The notes under the pieces were generated by a model. That model ran no database searches. It had not been told where the DNA came from and saw nothing but the letters and a program-made list of their open reading frames with translations. 64,000 bases of DNA, taken from the NCBI GenBank assembly GCA_034509495.1, contig CM067503.1, positions 47,434,274 to 47,498,273 on the forward strand, written 5' to 3'. Positions 22,865 through 34,180 of this stretch are shown piece by piece (the first letter of the stretch is position 1; every line of letters begins with the position of its first letter). A program made the position numbers and the translations under genes. The stretch comes from Acestrorhynchus altus. Taxonomy: Eukaryota > Chordata > Actinopteri > Characiformes > Acestrorhynchidae.

Positions 22865-22915
22865 ATAAATTCCCCTGAGTGCAATACAGTGGGTCTATGT
22901 GCACCTTTACCTTTT
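22638..22915 (+). mobile_element. SINE copy C with expanded (GT)n
   Basis: GGAAGGTCGCTGGTTTGATT box B, CTGAACTGGCAGGATGTGAC and TGCCCTTGAGCAAAGCACTG, then a perfect GT run at 22780-22860 in place of the short GTGTGTG of copy D. Confidence 0.8.
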
Positions 22916-23219
22916 TCTGTTACAAGATCTGGGACAAGATCCTTAAGCAAGCTTTGGATGTTCTTGAATATGAAACTGGGAAGGAACCTCTTAAGGTGCC
23001 TGAAGGAACCTCCTTTTATTAGGTTCCTTGAAGCACCATAAGAAGTCCCTCTACACTTCTAAATGGAAGAACTTCCACTTTTAATTGTACTTTGCAGAAA
23101 TTTGACCTCTGTGACCTTAATAGAAGAGTCATTACAATAAATCCTTTCCAGTGTCCACATCACAAAATTCAGCATTCGGGAGTGTTCTTACGGACATCTG
23201 AACAACCGTAGTGCATTGT

Positions 23220-23700
23220 TTTTGGCCAGATTGAGCAAATGGAGAAAAATTTCTGCAGCACAATGACCCTAAACACGAAGATGATGGACAAAAGATGGAC
23301 ATTTAGATGTTGCAAAAATCATCTAGTCAAAGAGCAGGACTTCTTGAACAATGTGCTTTGGACAGATGAATCCAAAGTTTAATTATTTAGACAGTAACTG
23401 AAGACATGTTTGACAAACCAAACAGCATTTGAGCAGAAGAACCTCATAGCGGCTGAGAAGCATGGTGGTGGAAGTGTGATGGTTTGGGGCTGCTTTGCGG
23501 CAGCAGGGTGTGGAGATCTCTCCATCATAGAAACCACTATGAGATCTTTATTGTATCAGAGGGGGTTTGAGGAGAATGCAAGAGCGTCTGTACAAAGACG
23601 GATGCTGAAAAATCACAGAGCTGAAAGAATTCCGCATGGAGGAGTGGGAACATCTTTCTTCCAGTCGATGTCAGAGACAGTAGATGGTTCTAGAAACATC
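23220..23700 (+). mobile_element. Tc1-like transposase remnant
   Basis: The frame at 23410-23703 reads TAFEQKNLIAAEKHGGGSVM, VWGCFAAAGCGDLSIIETTM and RSLLYQRGFEENARASVQRR, a Tc1/mariner DDE-domain middle. It lacks a full frame and the ends are degenerate. Confidence 0.85.
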
Positions 23701-24180
23701 TAACTGACATCATTTCAGACAAAGGAGGAGAAACCACTTCTCTAAAATGAATAAACCGAGCTTTTTTGAGGTTTTCCTGTTTTATGGAGCTGAAGAACCT
23801 TCTTTTTCATCTTTTGCCAGTGTTTTGAGAAAGAAATCCTGAACTTGCACGAAGGCAAAAAAAAACCCCTAAGGACACAGAAGATCACTATCTTGACCTT
23901 CACAGTCGTCTAAATTTACTTGTGTGCAAAACAGGCCCAAAATAAAGGGGTGTGTAAACAGTGTCTCTTTTTCGAGCTTTCACTTATTAAAGACTGAGAC
24001 ATCATAGTCATTGCCAGGATTCTCAGCTTAGATACACCTGCTAATGCCAACCCCTTAATGACCTTTTTTGGGCATCACTGTGTGAGGATGGGTTAAATGC
24101 CCCCGTGTGCACTCCACTGCCCTGCTGTCCGCTGTGATGCCGTCCTCCTCCGCATCCTCGCGTTGATTCTCTCACGCTGC

Positions 24181-24480
24181 ACTAGAAGGAAGGAAGGAAG
24201 GAGAAGGATAGACCTTTATTGATCCCTTGGGAGGGTTCCCTCAGGGAAATTAAGGTTCCAGCCGCAACATAAGTACAGTAAAGAAAAGGTAGGTCCCCCC
24301 CAGAGAGGAGTTGTACAGTCGGACGGCGTGCGGGACAAAAGAGTTTTTAAGTCTATTGGTCCTGCACTTGGGAAGGAGCCGTCTCTCACTGAACAGGCTC
24401 CTCTGGTGGCTGATGACAGTGTGTAGAGGGTGACTGGCATCGTCCATAATGTCCAGCAGTTTTTTCAGAGTCCACTAGAT
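24181..24480 (-). mobile_element. LINE ORF2 C-terminus and 3' tail
   Basis: On the minus strand it encodes MDDASHPLHTVISHQRSLFS and RLKNSFVPHAVRLYNSSL, typical of Rex1/Tx1-like LINE ORF2 ends, then a 3' tail with GGATCAATAAAGG and a short TTCC microsatellite tail (24184-24200). It is 5'-truncated. Confidence 0.85.
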
Positions 24481-25040
24481 ACTGCATAGCTGTGCATATG
24501 AACGTTTACCCTGCATGGACTTTCACCTTAACACCGAGAGTGTTTCACACTCACTTTCACACTCATAGCTCACAGTCTGTACACAGATCAGCCACAGCTC
24601 TTCGTTATCTCACACTTTTTTCGACACAGGCTTCTTCCTCTCCATCTGAGGGAGGTTTACTTACCATACCTGGATCTCTGTGAAGCTGCTTCGTGAAAAG
24701 ACTATATTAATACATTTTGATTGATTATTGAAGTTATTAAAAAGGTTATTAAATACAATTCTGAGAATGTACTTTAATAAAGAATCATAAATAAATGAAG
24801 GCCATGTTTCCAAAGCAGATCAAAACATTCACGAATGGTCCATTTCTGTATCAGGTTTGTCTTAATGTCAGTTTAATACAATGTAAAATACCCTCAGCTC
24901 CTCAAAAACAGCGTTACTTGACTCATAATGCGTTGTGGTTTATTTGGGTTGTGTTTGTAGAAGCCCTTTCTCTTTTTTTGCTCGTTGTTCCTGTTAACGG
25001 TTTGATGGTGCATCGTACAACAGGACAAAAATAGACAATA

Positions 25041-25149
25041 TGAAAGTACTGTGGTCATGCTGAACCTCTCACCACCAACAGACCAAATGTGACACCACAG
25101 AAAGTGGTCTGTCGGGGGTGAGAGGTTCAGCATGACCACAGTACTTTCG
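25041..25149. repeat. foldback element: 45-bp inverted repeat
   Basis: Arms 25041-25085 and 25105-25149 match at 42 of 45 positions, with a 19-base loop. The arm includes TGTGGTCATGCTGAACCTCT. It lies in the intergenic region. It may be a MITE or a hairpin RNA source. Confidence 0.9.
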
Positions 25150-27117
25150 TACTCTCTATTCTTCGTCCGGTTGTACAGAGAATGATTGTCTTCCTGTGGC
25201 AGTGTACAGACTGACCTCTGTCTGACTTTTTGACCTCTTCTGTTCTTAACAGAAATGAGGATGTAAACCTCCTGATCTGGAGTTTATTACCTCAATAAAA
25301 CACTAAGAACATTTCTACGGAAAGTGGTGGTTTTCCATCACTGTGCTCATTAAACATCTCCAAAGTTCTCCTCACGGAGTCTCGTATTATAAGTCTCAGC
25401 AACACCTGCTTTGGTAAATCAGTGCTCAGTGAAGTCAAATCAGGTGTGCAGATGTGTGTGAAGACATGAAATGTCGCCATTTTACTGACACGTGCGAAAA
25501 ACGGCTGGAATAACAAAGGTACCACCAGATTCGTGAGCTGCTCTGCTCTGCAAAGGGAGCCAGCTGTGATCTGGTACACCCTCACAGCTGTGACCCACTA
25601 AACGTCATGTCTATACAGCGTCCGTCAGACCAAGACCAATTCTGGACTTATATACAACGTGCAAATTAGGTCCACCATTGGACGTCTATCTATGACCCCA
25701 CTTGGACGTCAGCACGCAGTTAAACATTTGAATGTTGGACTAGGTATCTTTTTTAGATGTCATGGGGACGTCATTAATGAATATAATATTTATTTTTTAA
25801 TTCATGACAAATAACATTGTTATGGATATTGTTCATGAATACAAATATAGATTATTTGAGATTAAACGTCACTTATTACTAATTATGAATGCAATATAGA
25901 CATGATCTGCACGTCTATAAGACGTCTAATATTTAGTGGGGAATGGCTGTAGCATTTAATACATTTACACAAATTCTGTTGAATATCTTTAGTATAATTT
26001 TTAATGATTCAATTTTAATTCTAAAATCTCACCTGTCATTAACAGCAGACTGTGTTTGGGCCAGCACTGTGCTGGCATTAAAACGTTAACAGCTTCCACA
26101 TTTTCCAGCCAATTGAACAATATGGCACGAGGGTGTGCTGGCTAACACCGTGGTACGTTGGCAAACCCCGATCCTGCGGAGATCTGACTGCAGAGCCTCA
26201 GACGTGCCGTGGCACGTTTGAAAAGCCTGAAATTGGTGGATCTTTTGCTGTTGTTTTCTGGGGCACAGCGTGGTTGGAGGGCCATGCAATGAAAAGAAAG
26301 GGGCCCTAATGGGGCCCTCCTTAAAAGAAAAGAGTGGCAAAAGTAACCATAGAATTTCTGTGGTATAGACATACATAAACATATTACAAAGAAAATAATA
26401 AAATGATATTATATATAACGAGTTCAAATGTCAATAATGCACAATAAGAGTTCAAAAGTACAGGGACTAACTACACACATATGTATATACAGTATATATA
26501 CATATAAATATGTATATATGCATATGCACACGTTCATGCTGGTCTACTTATTATACTAGTGATGTATTTGAAAACACCAGTGAACGGTGAAAATAGTGTA
26601 AATTGTGCAGGGAGCAGTGTGCTGTTCGTAATGTTCTGAAGGGCATATGTTCACCTTTTGTAAAAAATCATTTTGCCCACCAAATAAAACCTCACTAGAT
26701 CAATGCAGATCAGGTGGCGCTACTGTGATGAGGCATTTCAGGCCATTACTCGTTTTGCATTTCATTTCTTATGATTATGAAGCTGAAACCCGTCGCTTCC
26801 ACACATTCCGTATATCCGGAATTTGGTTTAAGGAAGAGCTCTGGTCGGGCAGTCAATTATAATTGCAGCAATTTTAAGAAAACTGTCAACAGCTTAAAAC
26901 CCAAATTTGATGCAAATCAACTTGACCGCATGGAAAGCATATCCTCAATGGAACAACTTCACCGTTGCTCTGCCACATTACAATGTTACAGTGTGGTTAG
27001 AGCAGCGCATAGTGCAGCAACTGAATCCAGGGGTCGAGTTTTACACTTTGGGCCTAGAATAGACACCTCTGGGTAATTGGTAATGAGTAGAGCTGGAACA
27101 TCCAGGTCCAGAATATG

Positions 27118-27468
27118 AGAGATAATAATCAGATATTAATCAAAATTAAAACAGAATAAAATAGATATATAATTATAATAAAATAGATAAAATAATCAGA
27201 ATAAAATAGATAAAATAATCAGAATAAAATAGATAAAATAATCAGAATAAAATAGATAAATAATCAGAATAAAATAGGTTAATAACCAGAATAAAATAGA
27301 TGAAAAACAGAATAAAATAGATAAAATAATCATAATAAAATAGATTAATAATCAGAATAAAATAGATAAAATAAACAGAATAAAATAGATTAATAATCAG
27401 AATAAAATAGATAAAATTATCTGAATTAAAGATACAATAATCTGAATAAAATAGATAAATATTGAGTA
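27118..27468. repeat. AT-rich minisatellite array A
   Basis: About 15 units of an approximately 22-base AGAATAAAATAGATAAAATA-type sequence. Array B at 28785-29200 is made of the same unit in reverse orientation. Confidence 0.93.
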
Positions 27469-27969
27469 AAACTCCAGGATTTTGTTCCAACTGCCTGGGG
27501 TCTTAAATTTGTTACTGAGCCGCAGCAGAGCCGCTCAGGCAGCCACAACTAAATCCTGGAAGGGACTTTAATTTTCTATAAAACCAAAATTCTAGTCCGG
27601 ACTTTTGTTCCGACCGCTGGGGGCACTGTGTCCAGCGCAGCTGCAGCAGAGCCGCTCAGGGAGTCGGATTAAAAACCCGGAGCGGAGCCTCACATTCTGG
27701 ACCTGGATTCTCCAGCTCCGGTCTGCTGACGGACAGCGCTCCCAGCTGGCCACACTCCAAACGAATCGTTCTTTTGAACTGAATCGAATCGTTCTTTTGA
27801 ACTGAATTGAATCGATTCTCAGGTAGAATGGGGTCTAAGTGTTTAAAGCTGAATAACTCTTTAACTAAAATGGATTAAAAACATGATTACATTAACATTA
27901 CTGATTACATTACTTATTTCTTTTCATACTTATTCCTTTATCATCTATACTTTTTCCTGTTGATGTTCA

Positions 27970-28050
27970 TGAAATGAATCATATTGTAGCATGTTATGAA
28001 TGACCTCACTGTGATGAATGACCTCACTGTGATGAATGACCTCACTGTGC
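27970..28050. repeat. 19-bp tandem repeat
   Basis: Three copies of GATGAATGACCTCACTGTG. Confidence 0.9.
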
Positions 28051-28119
28051 TTTCTTTGCTCCATTTCTTGGATTATATCAGATTCAGCTTCTCTTTTCTG
28101 GAGTGAATTCCAGACCTGC

Positions 28120-28450
28120 CTTCACAGGAGTGTTCGTCCGACGTCTGGAGTTGGTAAAGCAGTATTTTGATGGTAGAGCGGAAGAAACCGAACACACTCA
28201 TTAAGAGGGCCGGTTCTGTCCTGGGAAGCCCCTTAGACCCAGGGCAGGTGGTGGACAACAGGCTGGAGAATGACTTCCACCCATGCATGAGACACTGGCA
28301 GCACTGGGCAGCACTGGTCAGCACTGGGCAGCTCCTTCAGTGACCGGCTGCTTCACAAGTGTGTGAAAGAGCGGTATCACAAGTCCTTCCACCCTGCTGC
28401 TGTTAGACTCTATAACCTGCACTGCTCTCAGCAGACCATGAACACACACA
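28120..28450 (+). mobile_element. LINE ORF2 C-terminal remnant
   Basis: Frames read NPLIKRAGSVLGSPLDPGQV, VDNRLENDFHPCMRHW and …FHPAAVRLYN, the common Rex1/Tx1-like LINE end. An internal GGCAGCACTGG tandem has expanded. Inactive. Confidence 0.75.
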
Positions 28451-28569
28451 CACTTATCTCCACACATTAGAGTTTTCAATACTACATAAAGTGCAACACT
28501 TCTTCCATCTCCCCACCTACAATGATCTGTAAATGATCTGTATGTTTTTCTTCATTTTCCTTAGATTTG

Positions 28570-28646
28570 TTTGATTACTCTCAAACTCTGAGCGCAAGGG
28601 CGGGAAACAACCCTAGACAGGGTGCTAATCCATCGTAGGGCGCGTG

Positions 28647-28678
<32 letters not shown>

Positions 28679-28790
28679 GGGCCACTTTAGAGTCACCAAT
28701 TCACCTACCATGCATGTCTTTGGACTCTGGGGGAAACCAGAGTACCCGGAGGAAACCCACGCAAACACGGGGAGAACATGTAAATTATTT
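28570..28790. repeat. common fish interspersed repeat with (CA)n
   Basis: Contains CCCTAGACAGGGTGCTAATC, a CA run (28645-28675) and GGAGGAAACCCACGCAAACA followed by GGGGAGAACATG, words of a very common fish repeat. Class not determined. Confidence 0.7.
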
Positions 28791-29200
28791 TATTCAGCTT
28801 ATTTATCTGCTTTTATTCTGATTATTTATCTGTTTTTATTCTGGTTGTTTATCTGTTTTTATTCTGATTATTTATTTGTTTTTATTCTGGTTGTTTATCT
28901 GTTTTTATTCTGATTATTTATCTGTTTTTATTCTGGTTGTTTATCTGTTTTTTTCTGATTATTTATCTGTTTTTATTCTGGTTGTTTATCTGTTTTTTCT
29001 GATTATTTATCTGTTTTTATTCTGATTATTTATCTGTTTTTATTTCAGTTATTTATCTGTTTTTATTCTGGTTGTTTATCTGTTTTTATTCTGGTTGTTT
29101 ATCTGTTTTTATTCTGAATATTATCTGTTTTTATTCTGATTATTTATCTGTTTTTATTCTGGTTGTTTATATTTGGTTATTTTGGTTATTAATCTGTTTA
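28785..29200. repeat. AT-rich minisatellite array B
   Basis: About 19 units of TTATCTGTTTTTATTCTGAT/GGTTGT, the reverse complement of the array A unit. It ends directly at the cd2ap CpG promoter. Confidence 0.93.
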
Positions 29201-29204
29201 ATTC

Positions 29205-29500
29205 ATTGAAAGGCGGAGTTCAGAAGAGTCGGTTTGGTTTGTCAGTTCTGTGAGTCGGTTTGGTGAGTCGGTTCTGTGAATCGGTTCTCAGAGGTGACTC
29301 GGAATTCCAGGGCCGGTTCCCGTGCGGACGCTGAGTTCTCGCGGATACCGCTGAGACGTCTCGCGAGGTTTGGGCGGAGAGGGCAGGAGTTTAGTTTGGA
29401 GGAAAATCCTGAAGCTGGAAGTTCAGGAGCAGAAGTTCCTGCGCAGCTCGGAACAGACCCGCCGGATGGATTTTACTCCTAAATAAAGACCGAGGACAGC
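29205..29500 (+). promoter_or_regulatory. cd2ap CpG-type promoter
   Basis: The GC-rich block directly precedes the cd2ap start codon. It contains TCTCGCGAG at 29359-29367, close to the palindromic element known in CpG-island promoters (bound by BANP/ZBTB33), and a GC box GGGCGG at 29372-29377. There is no TATA box. Repeated GAGTCGGTT/GAATCGGTT words fill 29225-29290. A six-codon upstream ORF (ATG at 29466, stop ending 29486) would lie in the 5' UTR if transcription starts before it. Confidence 0.65.
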
Positions 29501-29663
29501 ACAGCAGGAGGACTGGACAGCAGGAGGACAGGACAGCAGGAGGACAGCAGGAGGACAGAAGCAGCTGCCCGCGGACACAGAGCATTCCGGTGGCTAAGCT
29601 AACACCATCTGTAGGAGCGGAGACTGTCCTGAGTCCCCGGGGACACTGAGACACAGAGACAGT

Positions 29664-29667
29664 ATGG
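29664..29667 (+). CDS. cd2ap: cd2ap exon 1, coding part (ATGG)
   Basis: Only four coding bases are predicted: ATG plus G, followed by a consensus donor GTGAGT at 29668. Joined to exon 2 (TTGAAGTGG…) this gives MVEVVVEYEYEA, the same length and pattern as the human N-terminus MVDYIVEYDYDA. The CpG promoter lies just upstream. The 5' UTR includes a tandem GGACAGCAGGA repeat (about 29500-29560). The exact transcription start is unknown. A near-copy of this ATG/donor segment lies 412 bases downstream (30071-30092). Confidence 0.8.
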
Positions 29668-29689
29668 GTGAGTCTCCGAGACACACACA

Positions 29690-30170
29690 GAGAGAGAGAC
29701 AAACAAACAGAGAGAGAGAGAGAGAGAGAGACAGAGACATAGAGACACACACACACACACACACAGACAGAGAGAGGGACACACAGAGGCAGAGAGTGAG
29801 AGACACGTAGTCAGAGACACACACATACACACACACACACACACACAGGCAGACAGGGAGAGAGAGAGACACACAGGCAGACAGGGAGAGAGAGAGACAC
29901 ACAGGCAGACAGGGAGAGAGAGACACACACAGGCAGACAGGGAGAGAGAGAGAGACACACAGGCAGACAGGGAGAGAGAGAGAGACACAGGCAGACAGGG
30001 AGAGAGAGAGACACACAGGCAGACAGGGAGAGACACACACACAGACAGACAGGGAGAGACACACACACAGACAGTATGAGTGAGTCTCTGAGAGACAGAG
30101 ATGCACAGAGAAACACAGAGAGAGAAAGAGACACAGACAGAGAGAGACAATCTCTAAGAGGGTGAGTTCA
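29690..30170. repeat. AGAG/ACAC minisatellite in cd2ap intron 1
   Basis: An approximately 25-base unit with ACACACAGGCAGACAGGGAG repeated about nine times (29846-30065) within purine/CA-rich sequence. It contains a copy of the exon 1 ATG/donor segment at 30071-30092. Confidence 0.9.
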
Positions 30171-30269
30171 ATCTCTAAGACACTAACAAACCAACCAGAA
30201 GATTCCTGCTGTTTACACTGACAGAGACAGAGAGACACAGAACCATTTGTACGGTGTCGTCTTCTATGT

Positions 30270-30530
30270 CTTTTTATCACCAAAAGTTGATCCAGGTTTG
30301 CTTTTGGAGAAAAACAAACGACTGTATCAGAACAAACGTTCGCAGGTCGTCTATATGCGCTACCATCTTCTCACTCCCGTTTACTGACCCTGTGCAGCCC
30401 CTCGGTTGATTAGTGACGTATCTTTGGTTTCACTGAAACTGGTGTAAACGCCGGCTGGTTCCTTAAAAAATAGCTGGGTTCTTATCAGCCCGAATGGAAC
30501 CAGTTCAAGAACCAGAGATCTTTTGGTGGA
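30270..30530. repeat. inverted repeat copy 1 (cd2ap intron 1)
   Basis: Contains TGACCCTGTGCAGCCCCTC and GAACCAGTTCAAGAACC; 34590-34830 carries the same words in reverse complement. Probably one transposon family inserted twice. Confidence 0.75.
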
Positions 30531-30699
30531 CAAGGCCTGAGGTGTTCTAATAATCCCACAGAATCTACCCACGCCCTGCGGCGAGCCTGGTTAGCTGGTT
30601 AAGTCAGTGATTGTTCTTTCTGGAGGTCATGTTTTTTTGGTGTTTGCACGGCAGTTGTCTGAACATGTCTGTGGTTTAACCTTTAGTGTTTTTCCTCCT

Positions 30700-31110
30700 G
30701 TTCATTTTTGATGTTGCCTCTTTTAATTTGCAATAACACGGTAATTATATGAGACAGTCACGTCCTATGTTTACAGGAGACTTTTGTCTTCTCAGAAATG
30801 TAATTACTGAAATGTAAATACTGACAGAAGATTAATGTCCTCATGAAAGTGTCTTGTTTTTGACGGACATATACGTTTACTGATATTCTAATATACGGTT
30901 TATTACGGTGAGAGTTTCATCATTTCTAAACCTGCTGGTCGAGCTTTGAAGTTTTAGTTCCAATACGGTCAATTTCTCAGGTGCATATGCTGCACCACAT
31001 GGCTATTTTTAGAAACGGGAGGTTCTACGGGTTCTAACCGCATTGTGTATGGTGCGGGTGTGTGAAGACATTCCTGAGCTGTAAAGCTGAGAAGACGAGG
31101 TGTGATTTTG
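30700..31110. repeat. dispersed repeat, copy 2 (cd2ap intron 1)
   Basis: Direct-orientation partner of 13890-14490, with ATGTTGCCTCTTTTAATTTG and GGGAGGTTCTACGGGTTCTA. Confidence 0.8.
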
Positions 31111-31763
31111 GCCTCACTGTGAGGATCTAGGTTCCCTAAGAGTCACCATGAATGCAGTTAATCTCCAACAGAAACCCAGCAGCAATCAGGAGATAACAGG
31201 TTAACGACCCGAGCTGAACGTTCAGGCCTGACAGCCCTGTCGAGAAGAATGCTGGCCCAAGCTGCTCTACTGGAAAAGGCGGCTGGCAGGCGGCTCGCCT
31301 GCGTGGCCTTGAGCACTTACCAGCGATACGTCAAGGTGTCACTGAAGTTATGCAAGCATTCCAATGAAAAGGATCCTGTCAGGAAGTGTGGAAGCGAAAA
31401 AGGCAGCAGTACGAGTTGTTTTGAGAAGGAATGTCCTACCAGGGTAATGAAACTCTGTGTTTGACATTATGGTCTGTAGAAACGTCTGACCTTAAAGCAT
31501 AAGAGTTCAGAGTAAGGTAAGTCCTGCTCAGCGTGGACTTCATTGTATAAACAAAGACCCGACACGTTTGGTGTTGCGTTATGAACTCTGGACTCGGAAC
31601 GAAACCCACCAATCGGCCCAAACGTTGGGTTTGTTTTCTTTTCGGGGTGTTTGGATTGGACAGATGTTGGAGGTCAGGTCAGGTCTGCGGACCCTGAATC
31701 CCTGTTGTTGACGTTAAGAGAAGTAACGTTGTTCTTCTTATAGAGTCTTTCTGATACGTAGAT

Positions 31764-31786
31764 TGATTGATTGATTGATTGATTAA
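31764..31786. repeat. (ATTG)n microsatellite
   Basis: Short GATTGATTGATTGATT run. Confidence 0.9.
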
Positions 31787-33839
31787 TAATATAGTAATTA
31801 AAACACTAGAAAAAATAAAGAATATATTAGAAAATACAGAGTATACGAGTATGTCATTTTTGAAATTCTTTCTTTAAAGTTTACCGTAACACCAGCTCGG
31901 CCGTACGTCTGTCCCCGGGGGTCTCAACCTTTTCCACCTCACGGCCCACCGATGTGTCATTAGAAAGCCTAACGACTCACAAGAAAACCAAACTACATCT
32001 TTAAAACAAATTTTTGCCTTTTTTATTTTTACTTACACTGAAAAAAATCAAGTATGACTTAACGTGGCTCTACCAAATAGGGCTGGACAGCGAATCGAAA
32101 ATGAACCGAAAACCGACGTTCGGAACCGAAAACCGACGCAAACTTGCCGAAGACATTTTGTTTTTTAAATTCTTTTCATACCTGTTTCAAAAAATTAATA
32201 CTTACCCCCACTTTGTTTGTTTATGTTCATCCCCTTAAAACATACTATCGCACGTGCAGTCGTGACGACGTGTGTTTGGCTATGCTGGAGTCATGTGACT
32301 ACACACAATAGAATTTTTTTAAGGGAACCTACATGAACAAGTAGTATTATGTACTTCAGGAATGTTCGAATTTTATAAAAGTATTAACAAAACTAGCCAT
32401 GAGCAAGATTACGTGGGTTAAAAAATGTCGGTTTTGTTTAAATGTTGATTAATTTCCCAGCTTAACTAGAAACATTTTGTCAAACAGACGAAAAGTACGG
32501 ATTCTTTTGTGATAAAATGTACTTTCACAAATGCAGTTTAATTTAATCGTCAAAAGACAAAATCTGACGTTTCATAACCTGAACCCGAGGTTATGTATAA
32601 ATATGGACTTTGGGTAAAATGATGAATATGATGAATGTTAACATGCAAAATTAGTTTCACCAAAAAATGACACATGTTTATAGGACACGATATTTTGAGG
32701 AGATCCGAGGCTATGAACATAATTTAGATATTTGTATGAATTTAACTCTTTTGATCAGAAATTTACTTCATACATAGTTAATTTTTCTTTTCCATTATAG
32801 ACTGCAAACCGTTTTTGAGCTGAATTTTTTTAATGATTAGTTGACAGTAGTTCAAATTAAAAAAACAGAAATAGCCGACTGTCGCTTTTTGATTTATGTA
32901 GCATTATTATAAATAAACCACTTTCTTTTTGGAATTAAATCTGATCTTGAAGATAAATGGATAAATCCGATGTAGGTGATTAATCTAATATAGCTGGAAT
33001 CTGATCTAGAAGATAAAATGATGATGCTGATATAGATGATGAACATGATCATGAAGGTAAGTTCGGTGAAGTTGACGTTCAGACATAATGAGTGAAGGTT
33101 TATTAAACATCTGTATTATGATGATTTTGTTGATGTTTCCATTTGGTGAAGCAGTGGAAAGAACTGGATCTTCTGAAGAATGAGGAGTTCAGTTCCATGT
33201 TCCTCCCTCTGTTGCACTCCTTCCTGCTGACGTCAAACGCCACCGAAAAGCCTTTGAACATCTCCTTCGTAGAAAATATGCCAAGACTCCCAAACAGCCG
33301 TCTCACCTGGCGTTCTTCCTGAACTTCCTACCGTAAGGTCTGATGGGAAGTGGTGTTTAAATCTACACACAGGCAGCCAGTGTTTAACCTTTCTTTCGTT
33401 TCATTTCCTGGTGTGACTGAAAACGTAAACTCGAGAACGATAAAAATCGTACCCGCTACAGCAGGTAGTTCCGAGTGCGGCGGTGTTGAAATGAAGATGA
33501 TTGCTTGTAAGCACTGCTGCGCTGCCGTGTGTTCGACACTACCTGTTGGTGGCAAGATGTCATTTTTCATTAACCAGTGTACGGGTGTGTCTGTCTGCAA
33601 GATACCATCGGTGTAGTTCCACCCTCAGCACAATTGTGCTGGAGGTCATTCTCTGTGGACGCCTTGAAGACACCGCGTAAGCATTTTAAGTGTAAGCTCT
33701 GCTCCAGGAGCAGATCTTTTGACCTCTAGTGAGCATGTGCTGCAAACAGGCTTGTGGATACAGGATAAACAACTCGCTGAAGATCTAAAAAGCAAACAAG
33801 GCAACAGCAAATAAGGGCTGAGCAGTGTGTTGGTATATT

Positions 33840-34180
33840 ACAGTACCAGTCAAAAGTTTGGACACGCTTGACATTGTACTGGAGAAGACCGTGGTGTTTT
33901 CTTATACATTGATATTAAGATCTTGAGTATAAGCTTATAACAGTGGATACTATATTCTCAAAAGTATTGGGACACCAGCATGGTTAAATATAGAGCAGAT
34001 CCTGCTTTTGTTGGGGTCTCTGTCTCTACTGTCCATGGCGGTCTTCCTACTCCATTCTGGAGCTCCTCACTGAAGATCTGAGCTGAAGTGTTGGGCTCTG
34101 AAACCTCACTACTTATTCTGTAAGGTTCTCCTGTAAAGGTAGAACTCATGTTGGTGAGGACGATGAAGATGAAGAGCACA
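33840..34180. mobile_element. Tc1-like MITE fragments
   Basis: Begins CAGTACCAGTCAAAAGTTTG (a Tc1-type end) and continues at 33955 with TCTCAAAAGTATTGGGACAC, the end of a second element whose interior (TCCTGCTTTTGTTGGGGTCT) recurs at 39070. Confidence 0.65.

Larger units (their letters stand above)
14731..29204. other. intergenic region between tnfrsf21 and cd2ap
   Basis: The 14.5-kb divergent intergenic interval is densely filled with repeats: SINEs, Tc1-like elements, LINE tails, MITEs and microsatellites, listed separately. No protein-coding exon was recognised. The CpG-rich blocks at 14820-15010 and 16190-16560 and the hairpin at 25041-25149 stand out. Stretches without a recognised element include 18600-19430, 19800-20520, 21900-22620, 25160-26060 and 26460-27110. 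Confidence 0.75.

Noticed and set aside
27118..29200. Regularly spaced repeats considered as a CRISPR array
   Set aside because: Units are directly tandem without unique spacers, AT-rich and in a fish genome; they are minisatellites.
29276..29482. 68-codon open frame in the cd2ap promoter region
   Set aside because: Starts at a non-ATG codon within a CpG promoter and ends before the true ATG; regarded as promoter and 5' UTR.
29594..30283. Long minus-strand open frames rich in Cys, Leu, Ser and Val (up to 229 codons)
   Set aside because: They are the translation of the AGAG/ACAC minisatellite; no start context, domain or splice support.
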